The notes under the pieces are model-generated. The model saw nothing but the letters and a program-made list of their open reading frames with translations, was not told the origin of the DNA and searched no databases. Below, one piece after another: positions 1 through 5,433 of a DNA stretch of 12,582 nucleotides. The stretch comes from JAFGPJ01 sp964439135 (GTDB taxonomy: Bacteria > Planctomycetota > Phycisphaerae > Sedimentisphaerales > Anaerobacaceae). Made by a program: the position numbers and the translations under genes. The stretch covers positions 1-12,582 of the forward strand of contig CAYTNN010000141.1 of NCBI GenBank assembly GCA_964439135.1, written 5' to 3'. Position 1 is the stretch's first letter. The number at the start of each line of letters is the position of its first letter.

Positions 1-45
1 CACTTCAGGCCGCTCCGCAGCCCTCCGGTCGAGATGACAAAGGCG
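1..45 (-). repeat. Possible dispersed intergenic repeat, partial
   Basis: Read on the minus strand, this stretch contains GTCATCTCGACCGGAGGG followed by GCTGCGGAGCGG and CCTGAAGTG. That pattern (GTCAT-CTCGACC-GGAGGG-GCGGAGCGG, often continuing into GAGAGATCT) resembles short intergenic repeats I recall from many environmental bacterial genomes. The window edge cuts it, so neither its full length nor its partner arm is visible. Only one copy is seen here; the repeat status is from memory of similar sequences, not from copies in the window. Confidence 0.4.
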
Positions 46-304
46 CAGATTTTAATCACAATTGGTCTAATCAACTCTTTAAGTCGTTGTGATCCTGCTA
101 TCGATCTCAATGTCATGCAGGTCGAAGATCGATAAGATATGTTTATACCGGTTGTTCATATTCATTTGGGATATAGTTTGAGTTTGGCTTTTGTAAATTT
201 ATGCGCAATATTATAAACTGGAAGGTACTAAGCTAAAAGAATGTTCCGATAAAATGTTTTAGAAGTGACATCAAAGCAACACTGATTTAGAAGGAGGGCG
301 AGAG
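1..304. other. Leader region without a gene
   Basis: I see no convincing coding sequence here. The first 45 bases or so are GC-rich and resemble a dispersed intergenic repeat, listed separately. The rest is AT-rich. A TATAAA hexamer at 212-217 could be a -10 box for the following gene, but the only -35-like match (TTGTAA at 191-196) has a short 15-base spacer, so I do not call a promoter. The segment ends in the strong Shine-Dalgarno of the 3D-domain gene (AAGGAGG at 291-297). Confidence 0.6.
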
Positions 305-793
305 ATGAGAAGTAGAAGTAAGAACACCGGATACATTTTTCTTGTAAAGCGCAAATTTATTTTAGGGGCGATTCTGCTTTCGTTGATACTTTATGCCATT
401 CCCGGTACGGGAGGATTTGAGTCGGCGGAGGCCGGTGACCAGGCAGAAAGTGAAGCCGCAAATGAAAGCTCGGATCAGGCTGCTTCGTGGCAAATAATCC
501 GGATGCGAGTGACGGCATATTGCTGGTGTAGTAAGTGCTGTGGGAAACACAGTGATGGAATAACCGCAAACGGCCATCAAATCAGGCTGGGGGACACATT
601 TATTGCTGCGGACAAGATGCATTCGTTTGGCACAGAAATGATTGTTCCCGGCTATAACAATTCTGAGCCGGTTAAGGTTCTCGATCGAGGCCGGGTAATC
701 CGGGGCAACCGGCTGGATGTTTTCTTCAACTCTCACCAAAAGGCCCTCAAATGGGGCGTCAAATACCTGCCCGTCAAAGTTTGCTCAAGATAG
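305..793 (+). CDS. Exported 3D-domain protein
   Basis: A 162-residue protein with a basic N-terminus and a hydrophobic segment at about residues 18-33, best read as a signal peptide or single membrane anchor. A polar, acidic linker (about 38-62) follows, then a 3D domain (Pfam 3D, a double-psi beta-barrel related to the MltA C-terminal domain) covering about 66-160. The family's signature is visible: VTAYC near 69-73, SDGITANG at 83-90, FGT at 108-110, and the three aspartates that name the domain, in AAD (103), LDRG (127) and GNRLD (138). The ending WGVKYLPVKV is also typical. Members are usually linked to peptidoglycan or cell-wall cleavage, so a periplasmic wall role is an inference. Four cysteines (73, 75, 78, 79) cluster at the domain start. 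The ATG is fixed by AAGGAGG seven bases upstream. The gene stands alone, 193 bases before the next start. Confidence 0.88.
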   Translation: MRSRSKNTGYIFLVKRKFILGAILLSLILYAIPGTGGFESAEAGDQAESEAANESSDQAASWQIIRMRVTAYCWCSKCCGKHSDGITANGHQIRLGDTFIAADKMHSFGTEMIVPGYNNSEPVKVLDRGRVIRGNRLDVFFNSHQKALKWGVKYLPVKVCSR

Positions 794-819
794 TTACGCT
801 TTAATTGGCAGCTAAAGCT

Positions 820-830
820 GGGATTCTCCC
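820..830 (+). terminator. Weak candidate terminator hairpin after the 3D gene
   Basis: Twenty-six bases past the stop lies GGGA-TTC-TCCC, a four-pair hairpin, followed by GATGTTATTTTA with only a loose T run. Just before it is a second small inverted repeat, CAGCT-AA-AGCTG (809-820). The stem is short, so this is a weak call; it is simply the only terminator-like structure between this gene and the next. Confidence 0.2.
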
Positions 831-986
831 GATGTTATTTTAGGAGGGGAAATAAGCCGGGAAATAGCAGACATCTTGTGGGGGATTTGTTAAAATAACG
901 TGCCGATAGATTATGAAATTTTCTTGTGCGATCTGTTGGTAAATTATTTTTAACTCCATCTACGATGGTCATGGAGGTATCGTATA

Positions 987-3782
987 ATGTTGAGAGTAAA
1001 CGACTCTGGCAAGTTCTCAGAGCATGTCACCCATGCCGGCGAGGGGCGGTTCTGTTCGGCGAAGTTCAAATTCAATCATTGCCGGGCAATTATAATTATC
1101 CTGGCGATGGCATCTCTGATGTTCGCCGTAATTATATTGGTCCTGGCGATGACGTCTCAGACGTTCGCCGCCGATGCGTACGATCTGATATTTTCAACGT
1201 ACTTCGGCGGAAGTGACTGGGAGCACGCCCGTGACGTAGCGGTCGATAAGTCAGGCAATATCTACGTTGTGGGCGGCACCGCATCGCCGGACTTTCCCAC
1301 TACACCGGGCGCGTATTCTCAATCACTGCGAACCGGCGGCGCGCAGGAATTCGGGCCGTGCGATGTGTTCATCGTAAAATTCGCTCCCGACGGTGAGCTG
1401 CTCTGGTCCACCCTTGTCGGCGGGCCGAACTACGACCGCGCATACGGTATAGAGGTCGACGAGCAGGGCTATGTTTACGCGGCCGGTCGGGCCGGACCGG
1501 GCTTTCCCGTTAAGAACGCATTTCAGCAGGACTTTGACGGCGTGGACAACGGCTCATACGGGATGCAGAACGCCTTTGTCCTGAAAATGTCGCCCGATGG
1601 GTCAGACCTGGTATGGTCGAGCTATGTCGGCGTCTCCACCTTGTGCCGGGACATAGCGATCGACGCAAATGGCGATGTTTATGTCCCCGGCGGTCGATGG
1701 AACACATCGAAGACGCCGCCGAACGAATGGTTCGCGAACGCCTATCAGAAAGAGCCGCCGGGAGGAATTGAGGACTGCGGCGTGATAAAAATCAAGTCAG
1801 ACGGTTCAAAGGTCCTTTGGGCCACGTGGCTTGGCGGCTCTGCTCAGGATAGCAGCGCCGCGTCCATCCGTGTCGGCGCCGGCGGCAGGATTTATGTCGG
1901 GGGCTCGACGTTCTCGCCGGACTTTCCCACGACTGCCGCCGCGCACGACAGGACGTATAGCGGCGAGGCCGACTTTTTTGTCGCCTGCCTGACGCCGGAC
2001 GGGTCGGATCTGATTTACGGCACGTACCTCGGCGGGCCCGGCAACGAATGGATCAGCACGCACAATCTCGCCGTCGACGATTTCGGAAATGCATACGCCG
2101 CCATCCCCACCAGCTCGCCGAATTATCCCGTCACCGAAGGCGCATTCCAGCAGACATTCGGGGGCGGCGGTACGGACTGGGCGATTACCAAGCTCTCGCC
2201 GTCCGGTGCTCTTTTAGGCAGCACTCTGATCGGCGGCAGCGGCAGCGAGAATCCCGACGGCATCTACGTCGATCCGGATGGCCGGGTCTTTGTCACCGGC
2301 GAAACGCAATCCGCTGATTTTCCGCTGACGGCCGGTGCTTATCAAAACCAGAAGAACGCCGGCACGGAAGCGGTACTTGTCACGCTTTCTTCGGACCTTA
2401 AGGAGCTTCTGTACGCGACATACCTGGGCGGCGGCGCCAATGATAACGGCCGCTCAGGCTGTCTCGGGGCAGACGGCAGCCTGTATCTGACCGGAGCGAG
2501 CGATGGTGCCGGCTGGCCCGCAAAGAACGCATTCCAAAGCACATTTGCCGGCGGCGGGGGAAACTACGGCAACGGTGACTGTATCCTGGCCAGGCTCACC
2601 CCGGCGAGGACCATTACCGTAGATCCGTCTGAAACATACCAGACCATCAGCGGCTGGGAAATGGTTGCATTCGCGCTGGAGCCCGACAATCCCGCATTTC
2701 CAAATTTTAAAGATGAACTGTTCGATCTGGCCGTCCACGATGCNNNNNNNNNNNNNNNNNNNNNNNNNNNNNNNNNNNNNNNNNNNNNNNNNNNNNNNNN
2801 NNNNNNNNNNNNNNNNNNNNNNNNNNNNNNNNNNNNNNNNNNNCAGATCAAAGGTGGCGGCTATATGCACGACGACCCGGACGAATACGCGGAGTTTGTC
2901 CTTGCGACATATCTGCACCTGCAGGAGAAATACGGCTGGGTTCCCGATTCGTGGGAGGTTATTCTTGAGCCTGACAATGTCTCTCAGTGGAACGGAACGA
3001 TAGTCGGCCGGGCGATTGTAGCGGCCGCCGGGAGATTGAAGACCGCCGGCTTCGAACCTGTTTTTGTGGCGCCTTCGACCACGAATATGCGCAATGCAAT
3101 CACATTCTTCGACAGGATGGTAGAAGTGCCGGGAGCGGTCGAATTTCTGCGCGAGCTATCGTACCATCGCTATAGTGGCGTGTCCCAGCAGAACCTGCGG
3201 ACAATCGCCGGCCGGGCGAAACAATATGGTATTGATACTTCCATGCTCGAATGGTGGAGCGGCGGCAATAGTTATCGTACGCTTCATGAGGACCTTAAGG
3301 TGGGCAACAATTCGGCGTGGCAGCAGGGCGTTCTTGCCGGCGCGCTCAATTCGAATATGGCCCTGTATATAATCGACGATTCCGACCCGGCCAATCCCCG
3401 GGTATTGCTCAATGACGCTACAAAGTTCACCCGGCAATACTATCGCTTTGTCAGGCCCGGGGCGGTCCGAATTAAATCCGTTTCACAAGAAAGCATGTTT
3501 GATCCTCTTGCTTTCATCAACAAGGACGGTAGCTACGTGGTCGTGGTCAAATGTAACGCCGGAGGTGATTTCTCCATCGGTGGGCTGGCCATCGGAACCT
3601 ACGGCGTAAAATACACTACAGCAAGCCAATATAATGTGGACCTGCCGGATCAGACAATTGGCGCCGGCCAGGCCGTCATTACGGGGATACCGGCCGCGGG
3701 CGTTCTTACTGTGTACGGTAAACCGGCGCTGCCCGACGATCAGGCTCCGACCATCCCGGCAGGGCTGGCAGTGACGGATTGA
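987..3782 (+). CDS. Exported SBBP seven-repeat propeller fused to GH30-like glycosidase, gapped and C-terminally truncated
   Basis: An N-terminal hydrophobic stretch (about 34-62, ending TFA-AD) is a signal peptide. Residues about 66-540 hold seven SBBP-type repeats, each roughly 'L.ststyLGG...I.vD..GnvYv.G.t.s.dFP', enough for one beta-propeller. From about 545 a different module begins with TYQTISGWEMVAF, like the opening of GH30 and related clan GH-A glycosidases. EVILEPDN supplies a candidate acid/base Glu661, and SMLEWWSGG a candidate nucleophile Glu755, 94 residues apart. A beta-sandwich with FINKDGSYVVVV (about 836-847) follows. A 100-N gap replaces part of the barrel, so numbering past residue 585 assumes the placeholder length. 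The frame is open on both sides of it. The protein ends at an fn3-like start (DDQAPTIPAGLAVTD), where such modules normally continue, so the end is probably broken. The ATG is chosen for GGAGG at 973-977, nine bases upstream. The likely role is an extracellular polysaccharide hydrolase; the substrate is unknown. Confidence 0.8.
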   Translation: MLRVNDSGKFSEHVTHAGEGRFCSAKFKFNHCRAIIIILAMASLMFAVIILVLAMTSQTFAADAYDLIFSTYFGGSDWEHARDVAVDKSGNIYVVGGTASPDFPTTPGAYSQSLRTGGAQEFGPCDVFIVKFAPDGELLWSTLVGGPNYDRAYGIEVDEQGYVYAAGRAGPGFPVKNAFQQDFDGVDNGSYGMQNAFVLKMSPDGSDLVWSSYVGVSTLCRDIAIDANGDVYVPGGRWNTSKTPPNEWFANAYQKEPPGGIEDCGVIKIKSDGSKVLWATWLGGSAQDSSAASIRVGAGGRIYVGGSTFSPDFPTTAAAHDRTYSGEADFFVACLTPDGSDLIYGTYLGGPGNEWISTHNLAVDDFGNAYAAIPTSSPNYPVTEGAFQQTFGGGGTDWAITKLSPSGALLGSTLIGGSGSENPDGIYVDPDGRVFVTGETQSADFPLTAGAYQNQKNAGTEAVLVTLSSDLKELLYATYLGGGANDNGRSGCLGADGSLYLTGASDGAGWPAKNAFQSTFAGGGGNYGNGDCILARLTPARTITVDPSETYQTISGWEMVAFALEPDNPAFPNFKDELFDLAVHDXXXXXXXXXXXXXXXXXXXXXXXXXXXXXXXXXXQIKGGGYMHDDPDEYAEFVLATYLHLQEKYGWVPDSWEVILEPDNVSQWNGTIVGRAIVAAAGRLKTAGFEPVFVAPSTTNMRNAITFFDRMVEVPGAVEFLRELSYHRYSGVSQQNLRTIAGRAKQYGIDTSMLEWWSGGNSYRTLHEDLKVGNNSAWQQGVLAGALNSNMALYIIDDSDPANPRVLLNDATKFTRQYYRFVRPGAVRIKSVSQESMFDPLAFINKDGSYVVVVKCNAGGDFSIGGLAIGTYGVKYTTASQYNVDLPDQTIGAGQAVITGIPAAGVLTVYGKPALPDDQAPTIPAGLAVTD
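1089..1172 (+). repeat. 42-bp tandem duplication inside the signal peptide
   Basis: Two adjacent 42-base units, 1089-1130 and 1131-1172, match at 33 of 42 positions by eye. They encode IIIILAMASLMFAV and IILVLAMTSQTFAA (residues 35-48 and 49-62). The shared core is CTGGCGATG...TCT...TTCGCC. The duplication is an exact multiple of three and doubles the hydrophobic core, giving two FA-type cleavage sites in a row. The mismatches suggest it is not very recent, and since it is not identical it is unlikely to be an assembly stutter. Confidence 0.75.
2744..2843. other. Assembly gap (100 N)
   Basis: Exactly 100 unknown bases, a conventional scaffold-gap placeholder, so the real distance is unknown. 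It falls between LAVHDA and QIKGGGY of the glycosidase module. In clan GH-A enzymes the stretch between the N-terminal QTI.GW element and the acid/base Glu holds several barrel strands. I expect the true missing piece to be longer than the 33 residues implied, but cannot measure it. Confidence 0.98.
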
Positions 3783-3859
3783 CCGACGACGTCCGTCTCT
3801 ATGGATATGCTCTGACCGAAGAGGAAATCCGGGACATCTACAATTCATCCGCCCCGTAA
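3782..3859 (+). pseudogene. Out-of-frame LamG-type C-terminal tail
   Basis: Directly after the TGA of the glycosidase gene, frame +2 relative to it reads TDDVRLYGYALTEEEIRDIY and then NSSAP and a TAA (3857-3859). D-D-V-R-L-Y-x-x-A-L-T-E-E-E-I is the classic last strand of LamG-like jellyroll (concanavalin A-like) domains, normally the extreme C-terminus of multidomain exported proteins. There is no start codon or Shine-Dalgarno for it. The glycosidase ends in the first 15 or so residues of an fn3 module, so the simplest reading is that the rest of fn3 and most of a LamG domain were lost between them. That loss could be a genomic deletion or a misassembly across similar modules. Confidence 0.7.
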
Positions 3860-3913
3860 CCATTTGTTTCGTAGAAGCTTAGGATAAAATCTCCAGGCTT
3901 GAGCTAAATGATG

Positions 3914-3942
3914 TTGACACGTCGAGCAGGGCGGATTAGATT
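3914..3942 (+). promoter_or_regulatory. Candidate sigma70-type promoter for the PQQ-like gene
   Basis: A perfect TTGACA (3914-3919), a 17-base spacer and TAGATT (3937-3942, four of six consensus bases) lie about 90 bases upstream of the ATG at 4031. Optimal spacing and position make it the best promoter-like match I found between the glycosidase and this gene. Planctomycete promoters are poorly characterised, so this rests on the generic consensus only. Confidence 0.35.
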
Positions 3943-4020
3943 GTAAGGCGTGAGCCGGCGCTTATATATGAGTTGCCGTGGATGCAGCTCGGTGCGGGTG
4001 TCTGAAGTGGGATTCGAACT

Positions 4021-4026
4021 GGAGGT
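4021..4026 (+). promoter_or_regulatory. Shine-Dalgarno that sets the PQQ-like gene start
   Basis: GGAGGT ends five bases before the ATG at 4031. It favours that start over an upstream in-frame codon at 3950, which would add 27 residues (MSRRLYMSC...) before the signal peptide with no comparable ribosome site. The MKK... start also gives a normal n-h-c signal sequence. Confidence 0.75.
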
Positions 4027-4030
4027 CATC

Positions 4031-5272
4031 ATGAAGAAAGCAAATCTATCGAGGGCCGTTATGCTGGGCTGTGTGATTCTGATCGGCGCTAGCTGTGTCT
4101 TCGCACAGGATTGGCCGCAGTGGCGGGGAGCAAACCGGGATGGTAAGGTGACAGGATTCGAAGCTCCTGAGCGATGGGTGTTGAAGGAAATGTGGGAAAC
4201 GACGGTAGGCTCTGGCGATGCTACGCCGGCACTCGTTGGCGATAAGCTCTACGTTTTCACACGGCAGGGCGATAGTGAGGTTACTACGTGCCTGGAAGTC
4301 GAAAGAGGAGAAGAGCAGTGGACGAACAGATACCCCGCCCAGGCTGTCACCGGAGCGGCCGCCCGGCACCCGGGACCCAGAAGCTCGCCTGCGGTAGCGG
4401 ATGGAAAGGTTGTCACGCTGGGTGTGGGCGGAGTTCTCTCGTGCCTGGACGCAGCCACCGGCAAAGTCGTTTGGCGCAAGGACCCGTTCCCCAAGGTCGT
4501 GCCGAGATTCTTCACGTCCACCTCACCGATCATTGTAGACGGGATGGCCATCGGGCATCTCGGCGGGCAGGGCAATGGAGCGATTATTGCGTATGACCTG
4601 AATACCGGCGATGAGAAATGGCGATGGGCCGGCGAAGGCCCGGCGTACGCCTCGCCCGCTTTACTGACGGTGGCAGGTACAAAGCAGCTTGTGACGCTGG
4701 CGGAGAAGAGCGTCGTGGCAGTTGGCGTAGCCGATGGAAGGCTTCTGTGGCAACTGCCGTTCCCGCCGGCAGGGAGAGCGTACAATGCCGCTACACCGAT
4801 TATCGATGGTCAAACGGTTATTTATACAGGAGCCGGCAGGGGTACTAAAGCGGTAAAGGTCGAGAAGCAGGGCGACGGCTTTGCCGCCAAAGAGCTTTGG
4901 AGCAATCCCGAGCTTGCCCCGCAGTACAACACGCCGGTACTCAGGGACGGCCTGCTGTTCGGTCTGTCCAACAATGGTAATCTTTACTGCATCAACGCTG
5001 AGACTGGCCAAACGGCCTGGGTCGACGATGCACAGCGCGGTCGGGGCGGTTTTGGCTCTATTGTCAGTGCCGGTTCTTATCTGATAGCCCTGACCAGTGA
5101 AGCCCAGTTCATAGTTTTCAAGCCAAGTGACAAGGGATTTTCCGAGCTGTTTGGTTCGAGTTCCGTAGTCAAGTTATCAGGTACGCCGACTTATGCACAT
5201 CCGGTGGTTACACGCAATCGTATCTTTGTCAAGGACGAGGATACAGTGTCGATGATAACAACAAGGGATTGA
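4031..5272 (+). CDS. Exported PQQ-like (BamB-type) beta-propeller protein
   Basis: A 413-residue protein with a signal peptide (MKKANLSRAV then a hydrophobic core, cleavage likely after VFA at residue 25). The mature start QDWPQWRGANRDG is the signature opening of a large Planctomycete/Verrucomicrobia family of PQQ-like repeat proteins. Blade motifs recur: LSCLDAATGKVVW (136-148), IIAYDLNTGDEKW (185-197), VVAVGVADGRLLW (228-240) and LYCINAETGQTAW (318-330), each with the A/D-x-x-T/D-G-x-x-x-W corner of quinoprotein propeller repeats. No dehydrogenase catalytic residues or PQQ ligands are evident, so a scaffold, sensor or binding role is more likely than a redox enzyme. The propeller is probably periplasmic. 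It has its own candidate promoter upstream and a hairpin element downstream, so it may be a single-gene unit. Family assignment is firm; substrate and role are unknown. Confidence 0.87.
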   Translation: MKKANLSRAVMLGCVILIGASCVFAQDWPQWRGANRDGKVTGFEAPERWVLKEMWETTVGSGDATPALVGDKLYVFTRQGDSEVTTCLEVERGEEQWTNRYPAQAVTGAAARHPGPRSSPAVADGKVVTLGVGGVLSCLDAATGKVVWRKDPFPKVVPRFFTSTSPIIVDGMAIGHLGGQGNGAIIAYDLNTGDEKWRWAGEGPAYASPALLTVAGTKQLVTLAEKSVVAVGVADGRLLWQLPFPPAGRAYNAATPIIDGQTVIYTGAGRGTKAVKVEKQGDGFAAKELWSNPELAPQYNTPVLRDGLLFGLSNNGNLYCINAETGQTAWVDDAQRGRGGFGSIVSAGSYLIALTSEAQFIVFKPSDKGFSELFGSSSVVKLSGTPTYAHPVVTRNRIFVKDEDTVSMITTRD

Positions 5273-5300
5273 TTAAGGCCTGGGTATCGATATCGACACC

Positions 5301-5372
5301 GTAGGGGCGGCCCCATGTGGCCGCCCAATCCGGCGATAATGAATCAGGGCAACCACACGGGGTTGCCCCTAC
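5301..5372. repeat. Mirrored double-hairpin intergenic element
   Basis: The element is bounded by GTAGGGGC (5301-5308) and its reverse complement GCCCCTAC (5365-5372). Inside are two perfect hairpins of identical geometry. The first is GGGCGGCC-CCATGT-GGCCGCCC (5305-5326) and the second GGGCAACC-ACACGG-GGTTGCCC (5347-5368), each with an 8-bp stem and a 6-base loop, separated by an AT-richer 20 bases. This resembles widespread GTAGGGGC-type intergenic repeats that I recall from bacterial and archaeal genomes, often near genes as REP/MITE-like units. Only this copy is seen in the window. The stems lack a good T run, yet being 28 bases after the propeller gene they could still slow or end transcription. 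Confidence 0.65.
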
Positions 5373-5420
5373 TATTATTACATTTATAGCCTCGAGGATA
5401 TGTAATAATCTTTTCGAATG

Positions 5421-5427
5421 AAAGGAG
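5421..5427 (+). promoter_or_regulatory. Shine-Dalgarno that sets the peptidase start
   Basis: AAAGGAG ends six bases before the ATG at 5434. A TTG at 5428, two codons earlier in frame, directly abuts the AAAGGAG and cannot be served by it, so ATG 5434 is the better start. Confidence 0.75.
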
Positions 5428-5433
5428 TTGGTA

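Noticed and set aside
926..1216. Plus-strand frame of 96 codons overlapping the start of the glycosidase gene
   Set aside because: It overlaps the signal peptide in another frame, its repetitive peptide only mirrors the 42-bp duplication, and it has no ribosome site. It is a shadow.
3990..4022. tRNA-like 3' end on the minus strand (TTCGAATCCCAC, then TTCAGACACCC)
   Set aside because: It looks like a T-loop plus acceptor end, and tRNA 3' ends are common integration sites. However, the T stem does not pair (CCAG against CCCAC), no matching 5' half, anticodon arm or CCA is found, and no integrase is present.
3950..4030. Upstream in-frame start adding 27 residues to the PQQ-like protein
   Set aside because: It would bury the signal peptide, and the GGAGGT at 4021-4026 serves the ATG at 4031.
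5363..5390. TTGCCC-16-TATAGC as a promoter for the peptidase gene
   Set aside because: The -35 match is weak and is part of the second hairpin of the repeat element, so the similarity is probably incidental.
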